From Chaetoceros tenuissimus (Eukaryota > Bacillariophyta > Thalassiosirophyceae > Chaetocerotales > Chaetocerotaceae), in assembly GCA_021927905.1 (NCBI GenBank), contig BLLK01000051.1:1426001-1490000 (forward strand): a DNA stretch of 64,000 nucleotides, read 5' to 3'. The notes below the pieces were generated by a model. The model saw only the letters and a list, made by a program, of their open reading frames with translations, made no database searches and was not told the DNA's origin. Position numbers and translations under genes: made by a program. Below are positions 9,424-19,255 of the stretch, one piece after another (position 1 is the first letter of the stretch; each line of letters opens with the position of its first letter).

Positions 9424-12400
9424 ATGCAATCCAATCGTAAGAACTCCAACCTTGTTTCGAGCTCTGCTCGTTACCAACCTTTGTCTCAAGCCCCACTTGG
9501 CAATGAGACAAGCAACCCTGCCCCTTACTTGGGACCTGGCACCTCCTCTGGAAAGCCTCGGTTCTTCACCAGAGTTCTCCATCCTGGAGAAACCAATGTC
9601 CAGGATATCAAACAAATTCGTTACCTTCCAGTTCGTCTACCTCCTAAGAACAAGGCCAAGACCTATGATCATGGAGTTAATATCAAGGAGACAGTGTCCA
9701 CTGTCGCCCCAGATGGCTCCACTATTGCTCGTACCTCGGAAGATAACATTCCTCGCTTCTCTGACTTCAACAACCTTGAATCCTTGCATAAATTGGGCGA
9801 AATCATCCGTTTAGCTAAGAGCTATGCGAACGAGAAGTATGCTAACGATCCTACCATCCCGAAAGAGATTCATGTGATTCTTTTCCTTCGTTCGGCCTTG
9901 AAAGGTGGAGCCAAGCAGGATCTAGAAGAGATCGTTCGTGGTGTAGAGAATGAAATGGCTGCATCAGATGGGTTGATGGCCATGGAGGAGCTCGATAGCA
10001 AAGTCAAAACTGAAGTCGGGTACCTGTTCAAATATCTTGCTACGATGAGATACTTTTCCGTCGAAAATTTGCAAGATGTATCTGTTTGGTTCGACGATTT
10101 CTTGGAAAAGGAGAGAAAAAAAGAAGGTACTAACAGAGCCAAGATCATCCAAGTAATGGAGAGAGTAGAAGGAATCATCAATAAGGCGATGAAGACCAAG
10201 TTGATGGAGGTGGAGGCAGAAATTGCAAGAGCAGAGGAGATTGCTAGAAATGCCCCAGTGGAACCACAAATGAATCCTTACATGGGAGAGGATCATGTCC
10301 ACGAAAGAATGGATTCAGTAAGTGAGAGTCAATACGATAGGGAAGTATCGACTAAAGAGCCTACTGAGGAGGATATGTCAGTAGAGGGGCCTACTGATGA
10401 GAAGGAGATGTCGGTTGAGATTTCTCCTGATGGGGAAAAATTTCAGGGGGATCCTACCGAGGAGGATGATAAAAATTCTGTTCCGTCAAAAATACAGGGT
10501 GAGATATTTTTGCACGGTTTTGAGAGAGGAAATTCTGGCTCTGGAACTAAGAAATCGGGAGAAATTGCTCTTACCAGTTTAGCCAGAGCAGTCACGAGCG
10601 GGTCACCAGAACCATCTAAAAATTTTTCCAGTCCTGCGAAAAGTTCAGTCCTGGATGAGAACAATGACCGTTCCGTGACTAAGATATCAATGAGAGGAAA
10701 GAAGAAAGGAAAGGGTAAGAGAGAGAGAAAGGGTTCAAAACCATTGGGAAGGCGTGCCAAGAAGTCTCTCGAGGAGTCCAAATTAGTAGGAGATGCGAAG
10801 GCCTGCATCAAACAAAGTGAGGAACTACTGGAGCCTATTTATCCGAGGGAAGTTCTTATGGGGGATAAGAATCTTGAATGGTTCCTTCAAGACCCAATTT
10901 TGATCCTATGTTCTTTGTGCAAGCTCAAGGAAGCAGACCCAGATATGTACTATGGAACGCCTATCTGTAGTAGATGTTACGAAGAGAATCTACTATTGTC
11001 GGAATTACTTTCTCTCTCAAGTGAAGATATGGATGCCTTTTCAGTAGTCACAGAAGCCATCAATGAGAACCTAGGAGAAATATTCGAAGAGAAGCTTCAA
11101 CTAGATGGCATGGATTTTGATGAAATGGATAAGAAGCCGGCTGCCAAGCCAAGTATGGAGGAGAACAGTGATGCTGATTCAGTTTATACGGGATTACATT
11201 CAGTAGAGTTGAATCATGAGACATTCTTTGGTGTTATGGATAAGGATCACCCTACTTGCAGACACAGAGAGGTTTATTATCTGGTGCGAACCCTAGCAGA
11301 CGTGATGTTCTCTTCTCCAATTGGATGGATAGAGTCAGTACTTTCGGAGTTACTTCCGAGAATGAAGGCCTTAGCAGCTAAGAACCTACCGCCTAGAAGT
11401 CTTAAAGATATGGAGGAGTTCTCAAATTGGAAGGAGAAGATAGATACGAAGGAAGGTATATATGATCAGACGTACAATGATATCGTACATCAATACCGTA
11501 TGATTACTTCGGCTCTAGAAAGGAAGATGCAGGCAGAGCAGAGCCTGCAACATAAAGCAGCTTATGGCATGGTTAAAGATCATTGGAATCCTGAGTCAAA
11601 GGATGGTCATTTAGAGAACCTTGACATGTGTCAACAACTATTGAATGATGCTAGGAAAATATTGGTTCGAGAACTCCAAGCAAAGAGTCATGTTTCGACG
11701 GACGGATTGCAAGTTACAGGAGAAGGACAGGTTCAATTACTTTTCGACCCTACAAGAAATTGCTTCTATTGCGAGGAGAAAGAATCATGTCTTTCTTTGG
11801 TGCTTGTTACCTTGGCAAATGAGTTGTTCCCATCACCACCTTGCTGGTATGGTTTACCAAAAAGAGAAACCTTTTTCGAGTCCGAAGACCTTGATGTTCA
11901 GAAGCGAGTTCTACAGTTCAGACACAAGTATATTTTTTGGAACAAGAAATATTGGGACGATACGAGATTCATCAAAGGCGATAGAGACCAACCATGGAGA
12001 TTCTTCCTGCCTGCAGAATATAGAATTGGTCCAAGAAACTTGACGGACAAGCAGTTGACTTATATGTATTCTTCATTAACAAAGTGGGAACATTTTCAGC
12101 CTGAGATGAATAATGTGAAAGTTGATTTCTACACAGTTTCTCTTGAAGATTTAAAGAAAACTTGTGGATATCCTGATGGTGCTCAGGAGCACGATCTTTC
12201 TTTTGCTTCAGAAGAGGAAGAGAGAAAATGGAAGCAGAAATTTCTGGAAAAGCAAGCAACCTTGATGCCTTACGATGCAAATTTTAGTTGCATGATTAAC
12301 GAAAGTGAAAGAGATGCATTGCATATTCTAGAAAATGCAGAGAAGAATTGCCTGGATCCTGATGGACAAAAGCTAGACGAGGGAATGAGAAAATTGCTGG

Positions 12401-13389
12401 TTAGTGGAATCAAGGCGCATTTGAGTAATATAGTTCAATTGTTGTCGCAGGGACCGCAAAAGTTGCCTCTTGCTGAATTGAAGAAAAGATTGGAAACAAA
12501 AGACTATGCCAGTCATGCTCGTTATTACATGATCCATATCCTGCGTGGAATTCAAGGAAAGATTGCTGGAGATAATGCTCCGTACATTGCAGAATGGCTA
12601 TACAATTACATTGTTGTCGTGATCACCCGTCCTAGAACCATGCCCATTGTTGACTACTTGAATTATGTGGAAGGTATGATCGATTGGCTTGAGGTTTGCG
12701 ATGAAAACCCAAACAGCATCGTTCAATACAACAAAAGGACCTCCCCTGCAGATAAAAACAGGATGCTTGCACTTGCTCAAGACGACGAGATCATGTACGA
12801 ACTTCTAAAAGACTCGGAGGTAATGAGTTGGGATGTAGAAAGAGTAAGGAATGAAATCATTCGACTAAATGAGCTACTGATGAAGTTTCTTCCTCCAGCT
12901 CCACCTTTGAAGAATGAATATTTCATTCCAGGAAAAGGTTTTTCTACAAGTACCAAAGGTTTCATCAAAGGTCCAAGAGCCTTCAAGAAGAAAAAGACCC
13001 CTTGCCAACACTGCTTGAGTCTCGGTTTGATTGACTCGGCTCATAGTCACTTGGAGAAAGATTGCTTGAACAAGGCACCAATTGGAAGAAGATGGATCGA
13101 CAGAAGAACCTATCATAATCCAAAGAGAGAGTCCAGAGATACGAATGCGAGACAGAGATTCAATCATCAGCAGCAGAATCAGCAACGAAGACAGCACCAT
13201 AATCAGAATCGTAACGGAAGACAATTCCAATTTCAAGGCAGAGGAAACTTCCAGCAATCCAATAGAAACAATCAAGGCAACAATAGAAATAATGTCACTT
13301 ACCAAAAGTCTCAGCCTCGCCAAAACTTCATCCATTCCAATGTAAAGAATTATTGTGGACATGTTTATGAGGAGATGAGCGATGCATAG
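9424..13389 (+). CDS. gag: Gag polyprotein of Ty3/gypsy element
   Basis: A 1321-residue frame, very long for a gag. The N-terminal third is ordered and helical, followed by an acidic/lysine-rich linker (residues about 290-465 including KKKGKGKRERKGSK). A C-x2-C...C-x2-C cluster lies at about residues 496-518, then a second helical domain with another cysteine group (NCFYCEEKESC near 780), and a zinc-knuckle-like C-x2-C...H-x-H...C near 1194-1214. The tail is Arg/Gln/Asn-rich and suits RNA binding. The frame ends at TAG 13387-13389; the same frame then continues open into pol. Capsid identity is inferred from position and the RNA-binding tail. Confidence 0.85.
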   Translation: MQSNRKNSNLVSSSARYQPLSQAPLGNETSNPAPYLGPGTSSGKPRFFTRVLHPGETNVQDIKQIRYLPVRLPPKNKAKTYDHGVNIKETVSTVAPDGSTIARTSEDNIPRFSDFNNLESLHKLGEIIRLAKSYANEKYANDPTIPKEIHVILFLRSALKGGAKQDLEEIVRGVENEMAASDGLMAMEELDSKVKTEVGYLFKYLATMRYFSVENLQDVSVWFDDFLEKERKKEGTNRAKIIQVMERVEGIINKAMKTKLMEVEAEIARAEEIARNAPVEPQMNPYMGEDHVHERMDSVSESQYDREVSTKEPTEEDMSVEGPTDEKEMSVEISPDGEKFQGDPTEEDDKNSVPSKIQGEIFLHGFERGNSGSGTKKSGEIALTSLARAVTSGSPEPSKNFSSPAKSSVLDENNDRSVTKISMRGKKKGKGKRERKGSKPLGRRAKKSLEESKLVGDAKACIKQSEELLEPIYPREVLMGDKNLEWFLQDPILILCSLCKLKEADPDMYYGTPICSRCYEENLLLSELLSLSSEDMDAFSVVTEAINENLGEIFEEKLQLDGMDFDEMDKKPAAKPSMEENSDADSVYTGLHSVELNHETFFGVMDKDHPTCRHREVYYLVRTLADVMFSSPIGWIESVLSELLPRMKALAAKNLPPRSLKDMEEFSNWKEKIDTKEGIYDQTYNDIVHQYRMITSALERKMQAEQSLQHKAAYGMVKDHWNPESKDGHLENLDMCQQLLNDARKILVRELQAKSHVSTDGLQVTGEGQVQLLFDPTRNCFYCEEKESCLSLVLVTLANELFPSPPCWYGLPKRETFFESEDLDVQKRVLQFRHKYIFWNKKYWDDTRFIKGDRDQPWRFFLPAEYRIGPRNLTDKQLTYMYSSLTKWEHFQPEMNNVKVDFYTVSLEDLKKTCGYPDGAQEHDLSFASEEEERKWKQKFLEKQATLMPYDANFSCMINESERDALHILENAEKNCLDPDGQKLDEGMRKLLVSGIKAHLSNIVQLLSQGPQKLPLAELKKRLETKDYASHARYYMIHILRGIQGKIAGDNAPYIAEWLYNYIVVVITRPRTMPIVDYLNYVEGMIDWLEVCDENPNSIVQYNKRTSPADKNRMLALAQDDEIMYELLKDSEVMSWDVERVRNEIIRLNELLMKFLPPAPPLKNEYFIPGKGFSTSTKGFIKGPRAFKKKKTPCQHCLSLGLIDSAHSHLEKDCLNKAPIGRRWIDRRTYHNPKRESRDTNARQRFNHQQQNQQRRQHHNQNRNGRQFQFQGRGNFQQSNRNNQGNNRNNVTYQKSQPRQNFIHSNVKNYCGHVYEEMSDA

Positions 13390-13416
13390 GAAATAGGTAG
13401 ATGTGGAGAAATTTTA
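13387..13416 (+). promoter_or_regulatory. In-frame TAG between gag and pol (readthrough or reinitiation site)
   Basis: gag ends in TAG and the reading frame continues without another stop through nine sense codons to the pol ATG. Stop-codon readthrough, as in gammaretroviruses, would give a Gag-Pol fusion; reinitiation at 13417 is the alternative. Which is used cannot be told from sequence. Confidence 0.6.
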
Positions 13417-16400
13417 ATGTTTGCTCGTAAGAGAAAGGTTGATAATTACGAAGGAGAGCAATTTACAAATAGCAATCCTAAACGTAATATAAAATCTTTA
13501 TCTACGAATAAGAAACTTCAGTCTCTACATCCAACCACCATTACAATTGCAAACATTACAAAGAAGAATGAAGAAAATAGATATGTGACCACAAATACCT
13601 TTTTAAGAGTCCTTATGGATTCTGGTTGCAGCGATAGTCTAATTAAAAGAAAATGGTCGCATTTAGGAAAGATGGAAATGTGTAAGAATATGGCGTTCAT
13701 CACTGGAAACGGCACGAAAACCTTAAACAAAAAGCTTCAACTGGAGTTTACCTTATGCGAATTCACGACGAAACGACGTATCAAATGGAATTTTATAGTC
13801 GACGAAGGGGATCACTGTTATGATATCATAATGGGCAGAGATCTACTCTGTGAGCTAGGCATAAAAATGGATTTTGAAAAAAGAGTAATCCTGTGGCATG
13901 GAATGATAATTCCAATGCGTGTCCCAGAAAAAGATTTTTCTATTAAGTCGGAAGAACACTTGGCACATGAGTATGTCCTAGAATCTAAACTATCTTTGGA
14001 AGCAACCGATAGAGTTCAAGAAATTCTAGATATCAAACATGAGGAAGAAGTCGACATTGCAAAATGGGTTCAAGAGATCCCAAAATTAAATCAAGAAAAC
14101 AGAAAATTTCTATTTCAAATTCTAACAGAGAATGAACAAGTGTTTCAGGGAGATCTAGGCCTGTGGAATTGTGCACCCATTGATATTGAATTGAAAGAGA
14201 ATATACACCCATATGCTGCAAGACCATTTCCAGTTGCAAAAATTCACGAAGACAAATTCAAAGCTGAAATTCAGAGGTTTGTGGATCTGGGAATCCTAAA
14301 ACGAACAATAAATTCTGAATGGGCATCACCGGCCTTTCTTATTCCAAAGAAAGATGGTAACGTTCGTTTTCTCTGTGACTTTCGCCAATTGAATTTGAGA
14401 ATAAAGAAAAAACCATACCCAATCCCTCCAATTAGCGATTTATTAGGAAAAATGGAGCAGTTCACGTATGTGACTGCAATTGACATCAGTCTAGGATATC
14501 ATCACATCCCATTGACATCAAAAGCCCAACAGATTTGCACAATTACTACGCCTTATGGTCAGTATTCTTATACAAGATTGCCCATGGGACTAGCCACAGC
14601 GCCAAGTATATTTCAAAACAAAATTCATGAGTTGATTGGCGATTTGCCCTATATCAGAGCTTATATTGATGACATATTGATCATCAGCTTTGGGGACGCT
14701 CGCGATCATCTCCAGAAATTACGTACAGTATTAGAAAGACTACGTCTGGCTGGACTGAAAATCAAGAAAGAAAAAGTTCAATTACTGAAAGATGAAATGA
14801 TTTATTTAGGATACAAAATATCCACAAAAGGAATATCTCCAGACCCAACCAAAGTAAAAGCGATTTTGAATCTAGACAGACCAAAAACAATGAAACAAGT
14901 AAAACGGTTTATTGGTATGATCCAATATTACCGTGACATATGGCCTCGTAGAAGCCATGTACTGGCACCAATAGTAGACTTAACGAAAGGATACACAAAG
15001 AATAAAAAAAATAAGAGGATACAGTGGACACAAGCTTGCGAAAAAGCATTTAAAGATATTAAGGCACTGATAGCTAAAGAGACGATGCTTGCTTTCCCTG
15101 ACTTCTCAAAGAAATTTACAATACACACAGATGCAAGTGATCTACAATTAGGTGCAGTAATCTCTCAAGAAGGAAGACCGCTGGCCTTTTATAGCCGAAA
15201 GCTAAGCCAAGCCCAAAAGAATTATACAGTTACAGAGAAAGAATTATTGAGTATCGTTGAAACATTAAAGGAATTCCGAACTATATTACTGGGTTTTGAG
15301 ATTGAAGTATTTACAGATCATGTGAATCTCACTTACAATTCTGCGTTAAGTGAATCACAAAGAGTTATGCGTTGGAGAATGATAATTGAAGAATTCTCCC
15401 CAATCATCAAATATATAAAAGGAGAAGCAAATACAGTGGCTGATAGCCTTAGCAGATTGCCTTTAATGACCAATGAAGATACTACAGAATCAGAAGAAAA
15501 ATTCGAAACCTTATTGAATGAAATCTTCTTGCACGATGATGATGATGAAGAAGGATTCCCCTTAGAGTATACGCGTATACGGAAAGCACAAGAACAAGAT
15601 TTAAGTACTAAAAGAATCTCCGCGGAGAAAATTGAGAATGATAAGTCAGGTCGTTATGGAGTGAAGATGTATGACAACGAAAGACTCATGACCTATCGTG
15701 GTCGCATCTATGTCCCACCATCACTTACCACTCCTGCAATTCAATGGTATCACTGGATCCTACAGCACCCAGGAAAAGACAAGCTCTTACGCACATTGCA
15801 AATGCATTGTGCTTGGCCCGGAATGCAAAAGGACATTGAAGAGTATACCAAAGCCTGCAGAGAATGTCAGCTATATAAAAAGCGTACGGTTAAGTATGGG
15901 AAACTCCCTCCAAAACAACTTCCTCCACTTCAACCATGGAACGAAGTGGCAGTCGATTTGATTGGACCTTATACAATCTCAACCCGTCAACGTCAAGTTG
16001 ACGGCAAGATTCAAAATGTAAAATTGATCTTATGTGCTATGACAATGATTGACACAGCAACAGGCTGGTTCGAAATTAGGGAAGTTCCAACAGCAGCGAT
16101 TGAATTAAAAAAGAAACCAAAGAAGAAAAGAGGAAGACCCTCTATCAATGACGAAGATGATATCATAACAAAAACAACAATTATGGACAAATCAAGTGCT
16201 CGCATCTCTCAATTATTTGATCAGACATGGTTAAGCCGTTATCCTAGACCAACACGAGTTATATTTGACAACGGAGTTGAATTCAAAAAAGATTTTTTGC
16301 CATTATTAAAGGATTATGGAATCAAACCAGTTACAACTACAATCAAAAATCCTCAGGCAAATGCGATTCTGGAGCGTGTGCATCTAGTAATACACAACAT

Positions 16401-16848
16401 GATTCGTACACATGAATTAGACAATATAATCTTTGATGCTTTGGATCCTTGGAGTCAAATATTGGCTCAAGTTGCCTTTGCAATTCGATGCTCACATCAT
16501 CGCACATTAGAAGCTAGTCCGGCTCAATTAGTACATCACAGAGATATGATATTTAATATAGCTCACACAGCAAATTGGTCTGCAATCCAGAAGTCGAAGC
16601 AACAACAAATCAACAAAGATAATGAACGAGAAAACAAGTCACGTGTTTCGCATGATTATGCAGTAGGAGATAAAGTTTTAATCATTCCAGATGGAATTGT
16701 TCGAAAATACGAATGGAAGTATGAAGGACCATTTGAAATTACTCAAGTTTACACAAATGGCACAGTTCGTATTCAACGTAAGGCTTATACCGAAAGAATT
16801 AACATCAGGCGACTCATGCCATATATTGAGAAAGAAATGAAAGAATAG
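13417..16848 (+). CDS. pol: Pol polyprotein (PR-RT-RH-IN) of Ty3/gypsy element
   Basis: A frame of 1143 residues counted from its first ATG, in the same frame as gag and 27 nt past gag's TAG. Visible parts: aspartic protease LMDSGCSDS near residue 68; reverse transcriptase with SPAFLIPKKDG, FRQLN, LPMGLATAPSIFQ and YIDDI (416-420); RNase H with HTDASD (about 570) and a TEKELL block; integrase zinc domain H-x4-H...C-x2-C (about 777-820) and catalytic D in AVDLIGPY (about 847), D in FDNGVE (about 950) and E in LERVH (about 985). A GPF/Y-type C-terminal module (KYEGPFEI) follows. Unusually, a lysine-rich insert with an AT-hook core (KKRGRPS) sits between the first two catalytic Asp residues. No inactivating change was seen. 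Confidence 0.95.
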   Translation: MFARKRKVDNYEGEQFTNSNPKRNIKSLSTNKKLQSLHPTTITIANITKKNEENRYVTTNTFLRVLMDSGCSDSLIKRKWSHLGKMEMCKNMAFITGNGTKTLNKKLQLEFTLCEFTTKRRIKWNFIVDEGDHCYDIIMGRDLLCELGIKMDFEKRVILWHGMIIPMRVPEKDFSIKSEEHLAHEYVLESKLSLEATDRVQEILDIKHEEEVDIAKWVQEIPKLNQENRKFLFQILTENEQVFQGDLGLWNCAPIDIELKENIHPYAARPFPVAKIHEDKFKAEIQRFVDLGILKRTINSEWASPAFLIPKKDGNVRFLCDFRQLNLRIKKKPYPIPPISDLLGKMEQFTYVTAIDISLGYHHIPLTSKAQQICTITTPYGQYSYTRLPMGLATAPSIFQNKIHELIGDLPYIRAYIDDILIISFGDARDHLQKLRTVLERLRLAGLKIKKEKVQLLKDEMIYLGYKISTKGISPDPTKVKAILNLDRPKTMKQVKRFIGMIQYYRDIWPRRSHVLAPIVDLTKGYTKNKKNKRIQWTQACEKAFKDIKALIAKETMLAFPDFSKKFTIHTDASDLQLGAVISQEGRPLAFYSRKLSQAQKNYTVTEKELLSIVETLKEFRTILLGFEIEVFTDHVNLTYNSALSESQRVMRWRMIIEEFSPIIKYIKGEANTVADSLSRLPLMTNEDTTESEEKFETLLNEIFLHDDDDEEGFPLEYTRIRKAQEQDLSTKRISAEKIENDKSGRYGVKMYDNERLMTYRGRIYVPPSLTTPAIQWYHWILQHPGKDKLLRTLQMHCAWPGMQKDIEEYTKACRECQLYKKRTVKYGKLPPKQLPPLQPWNEVAVDLIGPYTISTRQRQVDGKIQNVKLILCAMTMIDTATGWFEIREVPTAAIELKKKPKKKRGRPSINDEDDIITKTTIMDKSSARISQLFDQTWLSRYPRPTRVIFDNGVEFKKDFLPLLKDYGIKPVTTTIKNPQANAILERVHLVIHNMIRTHELDNIIFDALDPWSQILAQVAFAIRCSHHRTLEASPAQLVHHRDMIFNIAHTANWSAIQKSKQQQINKDNERENKSRVSHDYAVGDKVLIIPDGIVRKYEWKYEGPFEITQVYTNGTVRIQRKAYTERINIRRLMPYIEKEMKE

Positions 16849-16906
16849 AGATGAGAACGCAAGACAATACAAGATATGGAATAGAAATAAATTATCCTTT
16901 TTAGCT

Positions 16907-16915
16907 GGAGGAGAA
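16907..16915 (+). promoter_or_regulatory. Polypurine tract
   Basis: GGAGGAGAA lies directly before the 3' LTR, in the standard position for priming plus-strand synthesis. Confidence 0.8.
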
Positions 16916-17451
16916 TGCCGCAGAGGCCCCTTGCTAAGCTAAAATAGTGCTAATTTATTTGGACACGCGTCAATCTATTCAACGGTTTACTAACGTCACA
17001 CACAATTGTCATAATTAGATCGCATTGTATTACCTACTAACGACATACAGAATAGATGACATCAATTCGAAGAGAAGAAAGTAAGATTACTATCAGATAC
17101 TAGATTATATATGAGAGTGTTAGGAGCGACTAATTATGTGACAAGGGATAAGCAAACTGAAATGACGACATCCAAAAATCGGAAACTAATGACGTAGAAG
17201 TAAGAAAACGATAGCATCTGCTTAAACCAGATGCAATTAAAGAATAGCGAACGCTACCTTGACACTCTTGACAACCTTGGAGCATCTTGGAGCATCCTGG
17301 AAGGTGCACGAAGCTCCAGATTGATCGAGAGAAGGCTTCTCGACAAGAAGCTGCAATTACAATCAGAACGAATAAGCTTATAAAATTGTTTTTCAAACAG
17401 TTCTTTTCACAACAGTTCTTTTCACAGCCTTTTACGCGTACAACTTCGGCA
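16916..17451 (+). repeat. 3' long terminal repeat
   Basis: 536 bp, near-identical to the 5' LTR. TATAAAA at 17379-17385. Followed by the target duplication GAAGT at 17452-17456. Confidence 0.95.
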
Positions 17452-17608
17452 GAAGTAGCTATTTTCGATGGAAAGAATTCAGTATCTGGCCGGTGAATCT
17501 TTCTACACTTTTTGGAAATTATAATTTTTTTAATTTAACAAATAAATATCATATTTATAAACAGTTTCAACCCTTTAAATTCAAAGTGGATACCTTAATC
17601 CGTGGCTA

Positions 17609-18232
17609 CTATCTCAATCTTTGCATTTGAATTCTTTCCCATATTTCAAAATGATATATACTGTCTTTCGCTTCCTCTATTAATGTGTCCCAATCTACAT
17701 CTCTACTATAACTCACTATTCCATCTTTTGTTTGTAATCTATGTATCTTATCAAACGCCTCTACGATTCTCGTCCTGAAATATATATTCTTCAATGCAAC
17801 CGATATACATTTTGAAGTTTTAGTACATCTTGTTCGTTGAGGATTAGAAGTAGTAGGAACAAGGCATGATAGTCCATGGCAAGTAGTATCTCCATTTTCT
17901 CGCATGCGCATATCAATGTATCCATTCTTTCTAAGCTTCTTCACCTTTTGGACTATTTCTTGTATGTCTTCAAAGGATGCTTCTGTATTGCGCCTTGATG
18001 ATTTGAATATTGCAGCTCTATCCATGTTTGATAGTTTGGTGATTGTTTGACTTCTTTTCCTTTTCTCAAGCCTCTGTCCTAATTGTAGTGCAAGTATTTT
18101 CACTCTCCTTTCGAGTGTAGAACAATCTCGGTGAAATTCCAAAGTCGGTGCAGACTTGTATAGTCTAGCTTCAAATGCTGCACTAAGCTGTGTGAGTTGC
18201 TGTTCTTTAATATCATGGTTCATTTCTTTCAT
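17609..18232 (-). CDS. KIX-like domain protein, copy 1
   Basis: A 207-residue frame beginning MKEMNHD. Residues about 15-55 (AAFEARLYKSAPTLEF, D-C-STLERRVKILALQLG) resemble the helical L-Y-x2-APT-x5-D-x-STL-x2-RV motif of KIX-like domains in diatom CBP/p300-type coactivators, which bind activation domains. The rest (FEDIQEIVQKVKKLRKNGYID, a C-H-G-L-S-C motif and a long C-terminal helical block) is unrecognised. A close paralogue lies at 20331-20951. Both share a conserved upstream GGAAAAT|GTAAGTT donor and an ACAACAATACAG acceptor just before the start, so each probably has a 5' UTR intron. The KIX assignment is by pattern only. Confidence 0.6.
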   Translation of the reverse strand: MKEMNHDIKEQQLTQLSAAFEARLYKSAPTLEFHRDCSTLERRVKILALQLGQRLEKRKRSQTITKLSNMDRAAIFKSSRRNTEASFEDIQEIVQKVKKLRKNGYIDMRMRENGDTTCHGLSCLVPTTSNPQRTRCTKTSKCISVALKNIYFRTRIVEAFDKIHRLQTKDGIVSYSRDVDWDTLIEEAKDSIYHFEIWERIQMQRLR

Positions 18233-18952
18233 TTTACGTTTTAGAATAATAAATCTGTATTGTTGTGATAGAGATAGTAAACGTTAGATAATTTTTGCAA
18301 AGAAAAGTCAAATGTTCCCCCTTGAATGATTCTCCGAAAGTACTACTAGTCAAAGAACACATACTGACGCTCTCATCAGTGATGGCTGGCAACTTACATT
18401 TTCCTTTTAATTTCGTCACGGTATTCGCGATCCATCTCATTATGATTGTTACTTTCTAGCATTTGATTAACTTTACTGTAATTACTTCAACATGGAATGT
18501 TATGACAAGCAAGTAGAAGCTTTTGTGGTTCTTCCTCGTTTCGTTTGTCTTTTCGCAAGCAGGAAGTGACGACATCATAGAAAATTTAGAGCCTACATCT
18601 ACTTGAACTTCAAGTAAATTCAATTTTTCATTTTCTTGCTAAATCTTCACTCGGAAAACAGTTCTACGAATTTCTTTTCCCTATGGAGAAAAAGAAAAGT
18701 AAACGCATCGACATTAGGAATTGCCTGCTGTATTAAAGCATATATTTTTCATTCATTGTTACGTTCCTCGTTGATTTTGATCCTCTTTTTTATCGAAAAG
18801 CCTAATAACTCTCGTTTGTGACACCCAACAATTCGCGCCAAAAATATAGAGCCTAAATCATCATTTTTATGCCAGTCTTTGTCCAACGCGTCCATTATTT
18901 GCCACTCATTTCTACAATCACACAAATTCATAAACATATCCAAAGACCCAAC
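18233..18952. other. Divergent promoter region with probable 5' UTR exon
   Basis: About 720 bp between the KIX-like gene (-) and the small secreted protein (+). It holds the conserved leader exon and donor near 18395-18420 (reverse strand). Forward and reverse small frames here have no features. Confidence 0.45.
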
Positions 18953-19255
18953 ATGTTCAAGTCCAAGTCTGCGTTCGTATCCCTTCTCTTCTTTGTAGCT
19001 CTCAGTCTACTTGCATCTCCGGCTTTTGCTACCGAGAGAGCTGACCTAGTCCAGTCTACTCCAACTAACGCAAAAGACAGACAGTTGGAAGGAGATGAGG
19101 AGGACTGTCACGATGATCACAGAAAAGGTCGTAAGCTAGAAGGTGACGAAGAGGATTGCCATGAAGATCATAACCACAGCAGCCCTGCTGCAAGCCTTTC
19201 CACTGGCAATCTCTCTGTTGCTGTAGCTGCTGCTATTGCTTTCTCCATCTTTTAA
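18953..19255 (+). CDS. Small secreted, probably GPI-anchored acidic His-rich protein
   Basis: 100 residues starting MFKSKSAFVS; a longer in-frame Met at 18869 would hide the signal peptide. Residues 1-27 are a clear signal peptide ending in A-F-A. Two tandem 17-residue repeats follow: R-x-LEGDEEDCH-x-DH. Each has one Cys, two His and five or more acidic residues, so metal binding is plausible. The C-terminus is a small-residue cleavage region then a short hydrophobic tail (LSVAVAAAIAFSIF) with no basic end, as in GPI-anchored precursors. It lies between two KIX-like paralogues but reads on the other strand. No family was recognised. Confidence 0.75.
   Translation: MFKSKSAFVSLLFFVALSLLASPAFATERADLVQSTPTNAKDRQLEGDEEDCHDDHRKGRKLEGDEEDCHEDHNHSSPAASLSTGNLSVAVAAAIAFSIF

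Larger units (their letters stand above)
8830..17451 (+). mobile_element. Complete Ty3/gypsy LTR retrotransposon
   Basis: An 8622-bp element with 536-bp direct LTRs beginning TG and ending CA, flanked on both sides by the 5-bp target duplication GAAGT (8825-8829 and 17452-17456). Order inside: LTR, gag, protease, reverse transcriptase, RNase H, integrase, polypurine tract, LTR. Integrase downstream of RT/RNase H defines Ty3/gypsy. The two LTRs differ only by an adjacent TG/AT dinucleotide (8887-8888 against 16973-16974), and gag and pol are intact apart from one TAG between them, so insertion is recent and the copy may still be active. No TGG-type tRNA primer site follows the 5' LTR. Confidence 0.97.

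Noticed and set aside
10443-10811. Long reverse-strand frames within gag and within the 1843-residue gene (for example 26890-27231, 29290-29592)
   Set aside because: They are antisense shadows of codon bias in real genes and have no domains.
13082-13345. Forward 87-codon frame overlapping the end of gag
   Set aside because: It is a +1 shadow of the Arg/Gln/Asn-rich gag tail; an in-frame TAG, not a frameshift, links gag to pol.
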